Made by a program: the position numbers and the translations under genes | Part shown: piece by piece, positions 16,749 through 24,611 of the stretch | Position numbering within the stretch: position 1 is the stretch's first letter | How the letters are laid out: every line of letters starts with the position of its first letter | DNA from: Lachnospiraceae bacterium | Lineage (GTDB): Bacteria > Bacillota > Clostridia > Lachnospirales > Lachnospiraceae | Length of the DNA stretch: 64,000 nt | NCBI GenBank assembly: GCA_017500935.1 | Contig: JAFVXW010000003.1 | Coordinates: forward strand, 124,001 to 188,000 | Reading direction: 5' to 3' | The notes under the pieces: model-generated | What the model was told of the DNA's origin: nothing | The model's input: the letters and a program-made list of their open reading frames with translations, nothing else | Databases searched by the model: none

Positions 16749-19367
16749 TCAGTCTTTCAGAGCAGCCTGTGCAGCAGCAAGTCTTGCGATCGGCACACGG
16801 AAAGGAGAACAGGATACATAGGTCAAACCTACCTTATGGCAGAACTCAACGGAAGAAGGATCGCCGCCGTGCTCACCGCAGATACCAAGCTTGATTTCAG
16901 GTCTGGTCTGACGGCCCTTGGCTGCAGCCATTTCAACCAGCTGACCTACGCCGTTCTGGTCCAGTCTTGCGAAAGGATCGGATTCGTAGATTTTGCTCTT
17001 GTAGTAATCAACGAGGAACTTACCAGCATCGTCACGTGAGAAACCGAAAGTCATCTGAGTAAGGTCATTGGTACCGAAGGAGAAGAATTCAGCATCTTCT
17101 GCGATTTCGTTAGCCAGCAGAGCTGCACGGGGAATTTCGATCATAGTACCAACACTGTACTTGATATCGGAATTCTTTTCAGCTTTAACCTTTTCAGCGG
17201 TCTCAACGATAACTTCCTTAACGAATTTTAATTCTTTCTTGTCGCCAACGAGGGGAACCATGATTTCGGGAACGATATCAAAGCCCTTTTCGTTCTTAAC
17301 TTCGATAGCTGCTTCCATAACCGCTCTGGTCTGCATTCTTGCGATTTCAGGATAGGTTACGGACAGACGGCATCCACGATGACCCATCATAGGGTTGAAT
17401 TCGTGCAGATCGTCACAGATAGCTTTTACTTCTGCTACGGACAGGTTCATATCCTTAGCAAGTTCTTCGATGTCCTTATCTTCGGTAGGAACGAACTCAT
17501 GAAGAGGGGGATCAAGGAAACGGATGGTAACAGGTCTGCCTTCCATAACCTCATAGATACCCTTGAAGTCGCCCTTCTGGAAAGGAATCAGTTCTTCCAG
17601 AGCACTTTCTCTTTCTTCAACAGTCTTGGACAGGATCATCTTACGGATCTTGGGAATTCTGTCTGCTTCAAAGAACATGTGCTCAGTTCTGCACAGACCG
17701 ATACCTTCAGCACCCAGCTTAACAGCGTTAGCTGCGTCAGCAGGAGTATCAGCGTTGGTGCGAACTTTCAGTTTTCTGAAGGAGTCAGCCCATGCCATAA
17801 TACGGCCAAAGTTACCGCTGATGGATGCTTCTTCAGTCTGGATATCGCCATCGTAGATCTTACCGGTGGAACCATCCAGAGAGATGTAATCGCCTTCATG
17901 ATAGGTGTAGCCACCCAGCTTGAAGAACTTAGCTTCTTCGTTGATGATGATATCGCCGCAGCCGGAGATACAAGCAGTACCCATACCACGAGCTACTACT
18001 GCTGCATGAGAGGTCATACCACCGCGAACGGTAAGGATACCTTCTGCTGCATGCATACCTTCGATATCTTCAGGAGAGGTCTCCAGACGAACCAGGATAA
18101 CTCTCTCACCCTTCTCGTGAGCTTCCTTAGCTTCTTCTGCGGTGAAGTAAACTTTACCTGCAGCAGCACCGGGGGATGCAGGCAGAGCCTGTCCGATAAC
18201 GGTACCAGCTTTTAAAGCAGCTGCGTTGAAGGTAGGATGTAACAGCTGGTCAAGAGACTTAGCGTCGATACGTGCTACTGCTTCAGCGGGAGTGATCATG
18301 CCTTCATCAACAAGGTCACAAGCGATCTGCAGAGCTGCAGGAGCGGTTCTCTTACCATTTCTGGTCTGCAGGAAGAACAGCTTGCCATCTTCGATGGTGA
18401 ATTCCATATCCTGCATATCTTTGTAGTGGTTTTCAAGTCTGTTAGCAATCTCTAAGAACTGCTTGTAGCATTCAGGCATATCCTCTTCCAGCCTGGTGAT
18501 AGGCTGGGGAGTACGGATACCTGCAACTACGTCTTCACCCTGAGCATTGATCAGGTATTCGCCGTAGATGCCCTTTGCACCGGTAGAAGGGTTACGGGTG
18601 AACGCAACACCGGTACCGGAGGTATTGCCCATGTTACCAAATACCATCGCCTGAACGTTAACAGCGGTACCCCATTCGCCAGGGATATCGTTCATACGTC
18701 TGTAAACGATAGCTCTTTCGTTATCCCAGGAACGGAATACAGCTTTAACTGCTTCCATCAGCTGCTGGCGGGGTTCCTGAGGGAACTCTTCGCCCATCTT
18801 TTCCTTGTAGATAGCTTTGAATTTTGCAATAACTTCTTTCAGATCATCAGCAGTCAGATCGGTATCGAAATGAACGCCTTTGGATTCTTTGATTTCGTCA
18901 AGAACTCTTTCGAAGTGAGACTTGGGCACTTCCATAACTACATCAGAGAACATCTGGATGAATCTTCTGTAGGAGTCATATGCGAATCTGGGGTTGCCGG
19001 TCTTCTTTGCGAAACCTTCAACGGAAACATCAGTAAGACCCAGGTTTAAGATGGTGTCCATCATACCGGGCATGGATGCTCTTGCACCACTTCTTACAGA
19101 TACTAACAGAGGGCTTTCGGTATCACCGAACTTCTTGCCCTGTTCTTCTTCTAACTTGCCAAGTGCTTCAAAAATCTGAGCCTGGATTTCTTCGGAGATT
19201 GCTCTGCCGTTTTTGTAGTAATCGGTGCAGGCTTCAGTAGTTACGGTAAAGCCCTGAGGAATCGGCAGACCTAAGTTGGTCATTTCTGCCAGGTTCGCAC
19301 CTTTACCGCCAAGAAGGTTACGCATGTCAGCATTACCTTCCTTGAAAAGATATACCCATTTTGCCAT
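16749..19367 (-). CDS. ppdK: Pyruvate, phosphate dikinase
   Basis: 872 residues, full length. Interconverts pyruvate + ATP + Pi with PEP + AMP + PPi. Domain order: N-terminal nucleotide-binding region (LLGGKGANLAEMTNLGLPIPQGFTVTTEA), the central phosphohistidine domain with the catalytic His in GGMTSHAAVVARGMG, and the C-terminal PEP/pyruvate barrel with the conserved Cys in LGICGEHGGDP. In fermentative Clostridia it links PEP and pyruvate pools with pyrophosphate. RBS GGGGGAACAGTCC; TATAAT-type promoter at 19508-19537. Confidence 0.98.
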   Translation of the reverse strand: MAKWVYLFKEGNADMRNLLGGKGANLAEMTNLGLPIPQGFTVTTEACTDYYKNGRAISEEIQAQIFEALGKLEEEQGKKFGDTESPLLVSVRSGARASMPGMMDTILNLGLTDVSVEGFAKKTGNPRFAYDSYRRFIQMFSDVVMEVPKSHFERVLDEIKESKGVHFDTDLTADDLKEVIAKFKAIYKEKMGEEFPQEPRQQLMEAVKAVFRSWDNERAIVYRRMNDIPGEWGTAVNVQAMVFGNMGNTSGTGVAFTRNPSTGAKGIYGEYLINAQGEDVVAGIRTPQPITRLEEDMPECYKQFLEIANRLENHYKDMQDMEFTIEDGKLFFLQTRNGKRTAPAALQIACDLVDEGMITPAEAVARIDAKSLDQLLHPTFNAAALKAGTVIGQALPASPGAAAGKVYFTAEEAKEAHEKGERVILVRLETSPEDIEGMHAAEGILTVRGGMTSHAAVVARGMGTACISGCGDIIINEEAKFFKLGGYTYHEGDYISLDGSTGKIYDGDIQTEEASISGNFGRIMAWADSFRKLKVRTNADTPADAANAVKLGAEGIGLCRTEHMFFEADRIPKIRKMILSKTVEERESALEELIPFQKGDFKGIYEVMEGRPVTIRFLDPPLHEFVPTEDKDIEELAKDMNLSVAEVKAICDDLHEFNPMMGHRGCRLSVTYPEIARMQTRAVMEAAIEVKNEKGFDIVPEIMVPLVGDKKELKFVKEVIVETAEKVKAEKNSDIKYSVGTMIEIPRAALLANEIAEDAEFFSFGTNDLTQMTFGFSRDDAGKFLVDYYKSKIYESDPFARLDQNGVGQLVEMAAAKGRQTRPEIKLGICGEHGGDPSSVEFCHKVGLTYVSCSPFRVPIARLAAAQAALKD

Positions 19368-19395
19368 TGGACTGTTCCCCCTTTGAACTTATTTT

Positions 19396-19415
19396 AGACA
19401 GGTTTTGTCCTGTCT
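19396..19415 (-). promoter_or_regulatory. Hairpin in the ppdK leader
   Basis: A perfect 7-bp stem (19396-19402 with 19409-19415) around a 6-base loop lies 10-15 bases before the ppdK RBS in the predicted leader. It has no T run, so it is not a terminator. It may stabilise the mRNA or be an operator. Function unproven. Confidence 0.4.
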
Positions 19416-19507
19416 GTTCCTGGTAAATATGGCATACATAACAGAAAACCGCATCTTTCTGCTTCATTTTGTGCAGTAAATGATATTCTCTGTTACTTCT
19501 GGTCTAT

Positions 19508-19537
19508 ATTATACCATAAGTGTTTCCAACGTGTCTC
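19508..19537 (-). promoter_or_regulatory. Probable ppdK promoter
   Basis: Leftward: GAGACA (19532-19537), 18-base spacer, TATAAT (19508-19513). This would give a leader of about 135 bases before the ppdK ATG at 19367. Confidence 0.5.
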
Positions 19538-19599
19538 CTAAAATTTTGACATAAAATTCTTTCTTTTTTTGTACACTTTTACCAATTTATTGTCAGTAA

Positions 19600-19626
19600 A
19601 AAAGGCAGAGAACAAGCTCTGCCTTT
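19600..19626 (-). terminator. Terminator after glyS
   Basis: Leftward: a perfect 7-bp GC-rich stem (19604-19610 with 19617-19623), a 6-base loop and a T run, 10 bases past the glyS stop. It separates glyS from ppdK. Confidence 0.85.
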
Positions 19627-19635
19627 TGATTTCAA

Positions 19636-21024
19636 TTAAAATGTAAATTTATCTGCAAAGTATGCATCCAGATCAGCGATTGCAACGCGCTCCTGTTCCA
19701 TGGAATCACGGAAACGAACAGTTACACAGCCGTCTGTCTCGGAATCAAAGTCATAGGTTACGCAGAAAGGAGTACCGATCTCGTCCTGACGGCGGTATCT
19801 CTTACCGATATTGCCTCTGTCATCAAATTCACAGTTGTACTTCTTGGACAGTTCTGCAAAGATCTTTTCTGCACCTTCGTTTAACTTCTTGGAAAGAGGA
19901 AGCACACCGATCTTAACAGGTGCCAGTGCGGGATGGAAATGCAGTACAGTACGTACATCGCCGCCTTCAAGCTCTTCTTCGTCGTATGCTGCGCATAAGA
20001 ATGCCAGTACAACACGATCCGCGCCAAGAGAGGGCTCAACTACATAAGGCACGTATTTGGTGTTCTTGGTATCGTCGAAATAGCTCATATCCTGACCGGA
20101 TTCATTTGCATGCTGGGTAAGGTCGTAATCGGTTCTGTCTGCAATACCCCACAGTTCGCCCCAGCCGAAGGGGAATAAGAATTCGATGTCGGTGGTTGCC
20201 TTGGAGTAGAAGGAAAGTTCTTCTGCGTCATGGTCTCTTACGCGCATTTCTTCGTCTTTCATGCCAAGAGTCTTAAGCCAGTTGATGCAGAATGCCTTCC
20301 AGTATGCAAACCATTCCAGATCGGTATCGGGTTCGCAGAAAAATTCCAGTTCCATCTGTTCAAATTCTCTGGTACGGAAAGTGAAGTTGCCGGGAGTGAT
20401 CTCGTTACGGAAAGACTTACCGATCTGACCGATACCAAAAGGAATCTTCTTTCTGGAGGTTCTCTGCACATTCTTGAAGTTAACAAAAATACCCTGTGCG
20501 GTTTCGGGTCTTAAGTAAACAGTGTTCTTTGCATCCTCGGTTACGCCCTGGAAAGTCTTGAACATCAGGTTGAACTGACGGATATCAGTGAAATTATGTT
20601 TGCCGCAGGTAGGACAGGGAATGTTGTTTTCTTCGATGAAATTCTTCATCTGTTCCTGTGTCCAGCCGTCAACGGAGCCGTTTAAAGTGATATTGTTTTC
20701 AGCTGCATAGTCTTCAATGATCTTGTCTGCGCGGAAACGTTCATGACATTCCTTACAGTCCATCAGAGGATCAGAAAAACCGCCAAGATGACCGGATGCC
20801 ACCCAGGTCTGGGGATTCATCAGGATCGCACAGTCAACACCTACGTTGTAAGGGTTTTCCTGGATAAACTTCTGCCACCATGCACGCTTTACATTATTTT
20901 TCAGTTCCACACCCAGATTACCGTAGTCCCAGGTATTGGCAAGGCCGCCGTATATCTCAGAACCGGGATAGACGAAACCTCTCGCTTTGGCCAGCGCAAC
21001 GATCTTGTCCATAGTTTTTTCCAT
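19636..21024 (-). CDS. glyS: Glycyl-tRNA synthetase, dimeric type
   Basis: 462 residues, the single-chain alpha2 class II enzyme found in many Firmicutes (not the alpha/beta glyQS pair). Charges tRNA-Gly. Motifs: [13 protein letters not shown] and [14 protein letters not shown] at the N-terminus; [13 protein letters not shown]; class II motif 2 [25 protein letters not shown]; an [14 protein letters not shown] anticodon-binding domain near the C-terminus. Zn-type Cys pairs (CKEC, CPTCGKH) sit in the insertion. RBS AAAGGAGATACTATT. The gap to the upstream lipoprotein gene is only 35 bases, so there is no room for a T-box leader directly before it. Confidence 0.97.
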   Translation of the reverse strand: MEKTMDKIVALAKARGFVYPGSEIYGGLANTWDYGNLGVELKNNVKRAWWQKFIQENPYNVGVDCAILMNPQTWVASGHLGGFSDPLMDCKECHERFRADKIIEDYAAENNITLNGSVDGWTQEQMKNFIEENNIPCPTCGKHNFTDIRQFNLMFKTFQGVTEDAKNTVYLRPETAQGIFVNFKNVQRTSRKKIPFGIGQIGKSFRNEITPGNFTFRTREFEQMELEFFCEPDTDLEWFAYWKAFCINWLKTLGMKDEEMRVRDHDAEELSFYSKATTDIEFLFPFGWGELWGIADRTDYDLTQHANESGQDMSYFDDTKNTKYVPYVVEPSLGADRVVLAFLCAAYDEEELEGGDVRTVLHFHPALAPVKIGVLPLSKKLNEGAEKIFAELSKKYNCEFDDRGNIGKRYRRQDEIGTPFCVTYDFDSETDGCVTVRFRDSMEQERVAIADLDAYFADKFTF

Positions 21025-21059
21025 AATAGTATCTCCTTTAATATATATAAATTAATTAT

Positions 21060-21650
21060 TTATCGAAATACGATATAAGCCAGCCTGTCCTGGCTCATAA
21101 CCTGTACTCTGTCAGAATCCTGCGTATCCATGACATTGGAGGAATGATACAGTACCTCATCCCACATCCTGACATCCACTTCTTCCCGCAGGATCAAAAG
21201 ATGTCTGTTTTTCATTTCCAGAAGCTCTGTCTTTCCGATGGAAATGTCGCCGCCGTCAGCCGGATATAACTTTACATCCAGATTATACCCTGCCTTTACA
21301 GCTTCCTGTATGGTTCCCGAAAACATCGGCAGACCATTAAATTCCGAATAGTCCTCAGAATTCTTATACCGCATGACTACCGAAAGGATTCCATCTTCCA
21401 GCTCCATGGACTCCATGATCACCCGCTCACTGCCAGCCTTCTGATTATAGCTGCTGCAGGAGGATGAGATCATGTCACTCAATTCATCCAGATTGTAATA
21501 CTCTTCTGTAAAATCCTCCACGATCGTATGCACGATCGCGCCATTTTTCATAGCTTCGATCGTTGTCTGTGTCACCGCAGATTTCTGACTGCCGCAGGCT
21601 GCCATACAGATTGCCGCCATCATCAGCACAACTGTCATAATTTTTCTCAT
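21060..21650 (-). CDS. Predicted lipoprotein of unknown function
   Basis: 196 residues. A type II signal peptide with lipobox ICMAAC places the lipidated Cys at residue 19. The mature part has TTIEAMKNGAIVHTIVEDFTEEYYNLDELSDMI, then alternating beta-like segments; no enzyme motif was recognised. It has its own promoter (21717-21745) and lies 35 bases before glyS, so the two are likely co-transcribed, although a functional link is not obvious. Anchored on the outer face of the membrane. Confidence 0.75.
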   Translation of the reverse strand: MRKIMTVVLMMAAICMAACGSQKSAVTQTTIEAMKNGAIVHTIVEDFTEEYYNLDELSDMISSSCSSYNQKAGSERVIMESMELEDGILSVVMRYKNSEDYSEFNGLPMFSGTIQEAVKAGYNLDVKLYPADGGDISIGKTELLEMKNRHLLILREEVDVRMWDEVLYHSSNVMDTQDSDRVQVMSQDRLAYIVFR

Positions 21651-21716
21651 CAGATCTGCTCCCCTCTATGTAGCCTGGTCATGCCTGAAAATACAGGATA
21701 TCAAGGAATCTTTCAT

Positions 21717-21745
21717 ATTATAACGGACAATGCTTTGTTTTTCAA
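21717..21745 (-). promoter_or_regulatory. Promoter of the lipoprotein-glyS unit
   Basis: Leftward: TTGAAA (21740-21745), 17-base spacer, TATAAT (21717-21722), 66 bases before the lipoprotein ATG. Confidence 0.7.
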
Positions 21746-21755
21746 CCTTATATTT

Positions 21756-22400
21756 TCATAAAGACTCCAGAATCTGCAAACTCTGAAAATTTCCCGGCAA
21801 AAACTCTTTTCTGTAACGCTTTGCAAGGTTTATCACCTCAAAAAGATATTCGTCCTTTAAAGCAAAGGTATAGAGCTTTTCCACCGGCGTCTGTACAATA
21901 AAGCTGACAGCGTAACCTGCCGTGTCGGAAATGCCTTTTTCCGGGATTCCCGGAAATTCTCCGTTTTCTGCGATCAGACGCAGTTCAAAAACGGCCCGCA
22001 CAAGCCTTCTGTCAATGGAGGCAGCCGACAGTGCTCGCAAAGACTGATACAATAATTTCAGGATGCCCACTTCATCATTATTTTCTCTTGTACAATAGTC
22101 ACACAATTCCAGAAAATACATCCCATAATAGGCACCTTCAAAATCTGTTCTGAGACTTTCAAAGTAATTGCTGATGGAGATTTCATTGATATTATAGGAA
22201 GTTTTCCCCTCATAAATAGAAAATGTTCCAAACGCAAAAGGGGTTGTGGAAGCCAGAAACCGGCTGTTTGGTTTTCTGGCTCCTCTGGCAAATGCAGCGA
22301 TCTTTCCCCGTTCTTTGGTCAGGATCACCACTCGTTTATCATATTCTCCGATCGGAACCGTCTTGATCACGATCCCTGTCACATCCACGCACTCCTGCAT
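21756..22400 (-). CDS. recO: DNA repair protein RecO
   Basis: 214 residues. Loads RecA with RecR during RecF-pathway repair. N-terminal OB fold begins VTGIVIKTVPIGEYDKRVVILTKERGK; the helical domain follows with the Cys pair of LELCDYCTREN. It is slightly shorter than the usual 240-250 residues, and the C-terminal part lacks a clear four-Cys zinc site. Start placed at ATG 22400 (GGAG 6 bases in front); an ATG 12 bases further up has no RBS. It overlaps the preceding YqzL-like gene by 62 bases in another frame. The era-yqzL-recO order is conserved in Firmicutes. Confidence 0.92.
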   Translation of the reverse strand: MQECVDVTGIVIKTVPIGEYDKRVVILTKERGKIAAFARGARKPNSRFLASTTPFAFGTFSIYEGKTSYNINEISISNYFESLRTDFEGAYYGMYFLELCDYCTRENNDEVGILKLLYQSLRALSAASIDRRLVRAVFELRLIAENGEFPGIPEKGISDTAGYAVSFIVQTPVEKLYTFALKDEYLFEVINLAKRYRKEFLPGNFQSLQILESL

Positions 22401-22533
22401 GTACCGCTCCATTCCGTTTTTCTGCAGAATCGCTCTGCTCTTTTGGACTATTATCTGCGAAAGACCGGTAACGCAGATAGTCTTCCACGCTGCCGGTCAT
22501 CGTAAATTGCTTCCAGTAATTTGTTTCCTTCAT
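22339..22533 (-). CDS. YqzL-like small protein
   Basis: 64 residues, with a strong RBS (AGGAGGGCCGAAG) before ATG 22533. The segment YWKQFTMTGSVEDYLRYRS matches the YqzL family pattern (W..F..TGS...YL), a small protein of unknown function encoded between era and recO in Bacillus and Clostridia. The remaining 40 residues are polar and rich in Asp/Arg. The last 20 codons overlap recO in a different frame, so the tail composition is partly forced by RecO. I infer translational coupling with recO. Confidence 0.7.
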   Translation of the reverse strand: MKETNYWKQFTMTGSVEDYLRYRSFADNSPKEQSDSAEKRNGAVHAGVRGCDRDRDQDGSDRRI

Positions 22534-22653
22534 CTTCGGCCCTCCTGCTTTTGCTTTTGTAAAAACTAGGATGACCAATCAGTAAATGTTTATGCGCCAA
22601 AAAAACAGCCTCATTTTTCCAAAAAACTATTGTCTATTGCTGCAGTTTTTATC

Positions 22654-23559
22654 TTATTCTGCATCCTGCGGATGATATCCGAAATTCTTAAGCAGAAAAT
22701 CACTGTCGCGCCAGTCTTTTTTCACCTTTACCCAAAGCTGGAGATTTACCTTGGATTCCAGGAGATTTTCAATATCATAGCGTGCCTGGGAGCCGATTTT
22801 TTTGAGCATACTTCCCTGCTTGCCGATGATGATGCCCTTATGGGAATCACGTTCACAGATGATCGTGGCATCAATATTGACGATATTTTTTCCGTATTTC
22901 ATCTGGTCGATCGCAACGGCTATACCGTGCGGGATCTCCTCATCCAGACAGCGAAGTGCCTTTTCGCGGATCATTTCTGCAACGATCTGGCGCTCCGGCT
23001 GGTCTGTGATGGTATCTTCATCATAGAAAGGCTCTCCGTAGGGCATATACTTAAAGATGCATTTTAACAGTTCTTCTGTATTTTTGCTGCGAAGTGCAGA
23101 TACCGGCACAACTTCCGCAAAATCCAGCTCTGTACGGTATTTGTCAATACATTCTGCTATCTCTTCTTTTTTTACGGTATCGATCTTGTTGATGACCAGG
23201 ATAACCGGTGTATTTACTTTTTGGAGTACTTCGATGATATGGCGCTCACCGGCTCCAATGAAAGTGGAGGGCTCTACAAGCCACAGGATCGCATCCACTT
23301 CTTTTAAAGTATTTTCAGCCACATGCACCATGTAATCGCCCAGCTTGTTTTTGGCCTTGTGGATACCGGGTGTGTCCAGAAAAACGATCTGCCCCTCTTC
23401 GCCGGTATATACGGTCTGAATACGGTTTCTGGTGGTCTGGGGCTTATTGGAGGTGATCGCGATCTTTTGTCCGATCAGATGATTCATCAGTGTGGATTTT
23501 CCAACATTTGGTCTGCCGATCAGTGTGACAAATCCTGCTTTAAGATTCTTATTCTCCAT
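22654..23559 (-). CDS. era: GTPase Era
   Basis: 301 residues, usual length. G motifs: GRPNVGKST (G1), DTPGIH (G3), NKID (G4); C-terminal KH domain with the GxxG loop in IIIGKQGSMLKKIG. Binds the 3' end of 16S rRNA during 30S assembly. The start overlaps the upstream DUF4349 gene by 11 bases and the RBS is weak, suggesting coupled translation. A gap of 120 bases to the YqzL-like gene holds no hairpin. Confidence 0.97.
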   Translation of the reverse strand: MENKNLKAGFVTLIGRPNVGKSTLMNHLIGQKIAITSNKPQTTRNRIQTVYTGEEGQIVFLDTPGIHKAKNKLGDYMVHVAENTLKEVDAILWLVEPSTFIGAGERHIIEVLQKVNTPVILVINKIDTVKKEEIAECIDKYRTELDFAEVVPVSALRSKNTEELLKCIFKYMPYGEPFYDEDTITDQPERQIVAEMIREKALRCLDEEIPHGIAVAIDQMKYGKNIVNIDATIICERDSHKGIIIGKQGSMLKKIGSQARYDIENLLESKVNLQLWVKVKKDWRDSDFLLKNFGYHPQDAE

Positions 23560-24574
23560 CAGGTTTCTTTATCTCTCTTTCCCTTTTGATCTGTTCGATC
23601 TGTTCTCTCTTTTTCTTTACTCTTTTATCTGTGATTTTCACGACAGCCACAACAACTAAAATACCGATTCCGATCACAATGGCAGCCACGATAAGCAGCG
23701 GGATTGCGATGATCAGTTCGATAAAGAAGTTCTCAATACCATCCAGCACATTATGTACATTGCGCATAAAGCCTTCGCTGATGCGCTGACCGGGTGTTTT
23801 GGGTTCATAAGGCTCGTACTGTGCCACCTCATTGATATATAACCAGATGGTGCTGTACTGAATCTTATTGTCATAGGTCCGAAGCTGGGATTCCATACTT
23901 TCGATCTGATAACGCACATCGGTCAGCTGAGACTGGATCGCGATGATATCAGCGATGGTCTCTGCCTTTTCCAGCATCAAAAGCAGGCTTTCTTCCTCAG
24001 CGCGCAGCGCTTTTTTATGGCTTTCCAGATCCACATAGCGAAGGGTCACGTCCTCTACAGACTCACTCTTGTTGGTGATATTGGTCTGCTCTGCGATCTC
24101 ATCCACAAAACCGTCCAGCTTTTCGGAAGGAATTCTGATCTTTAAGCTTGCATTGCGGGAACGGTAATTGCTGGTATAGCTGCCGTTATAGACATCGCTC
24201 TGCTCAATATAGCCGCCCAGCATTTCCACCTTTGCTTCAATATTGTTCATGAGTATGTCAAAACTCTCTGTTTCCACACTCATGTCCACGTTTTTGATCA
24301 GTTTGCGCTCTGTATTTTCCTGCGCCTGCTCCTTAACCTCACCTGCACCGGCTTCTGCTTCCGCAGCTTCTTCTGCCACTGTTTCCTCATTCATTTCTTC
24401 CATCGGCGCTTCCGCATACAGATTGTCATAGCGGGCCGCACCGGCAAAATCTGCTGTAGCAGCTGTTTCCACGGCAGAAAATGCCTTGTCGGAAGACGCA
24501 CCGCAGCCTGCCAGAAGCAAAGCCATGATCAGTGCTGCACTTGTCAGTAAAAATCCTCTGTTTTTCTTTTTCAT
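23549..24574 (-). CDS. DUF4349 lipoprotein
   Basis: 341 residues. Lipobox LLLAGC after a hydrophobic signal; then an Ala/Glu-rich low-complexity linker of about 60 residues (EEAAEAEAGAGEVKEQ); the DUF4349 domain with NVDMSVETESFDILMNNI and SVEDVTLRYVDLESHKKAL; a coiled coil (AEEESLLLMLEKAETIADIIAIQSQL); one membrane helix near residue 285-315; and a short basic cytoplasmic tail. Both lipid and helix therefore anchor it, with the domain outside. Function unknown. RBS AAAAGGGGGATGTT; lies 37 bases after the M16C peptidase. Confidence 0.88.
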   Translation of the reverse strand: MKKKNRGFLLTSAALIMALLLAGCGASSDKAFSAVETAATADFAGAARYDNLYAEAPMEEMNEETVAEEAAEAEAGAGEVKEQAQENTERKLIKNVDMSVETESFDILMNNIEAKVEMLGGYIEQSDVYNGSYTSNYRSRNASLKIRIPSEKLDGFVDEIAEQTNITNKSESVEDVTLRYVDLESHKKALRAEEESLLLMLEKAETIADIIAIQSQLTDVRYQIESMESQLRTYDNKIQYSTIWLYINEVAQYEPYEPKTPGQRISEGFMRNVHNVLDGIENFFIELIIAIPLLIVAAIVIGIGILVVVAVVKITDKRVKKKREQIEQIKREREIKKPDGE

Positions 24575-24611
24575 AACATCCCCCTTTTCTATTACAGCAT
24601 GGCTGAAACAA

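Noticed and set aside
17379-18215. 278-codon rightward frame inside ppdK
   Set aside because: It is antisense to a fully conserved PPDK region and has no family features.
21025-21059. T-box leader for glyS
   Set aside because: Only 35 bases separate it from the upstream gene, and no T-box sequence is present there or before the lipoprotein gene.
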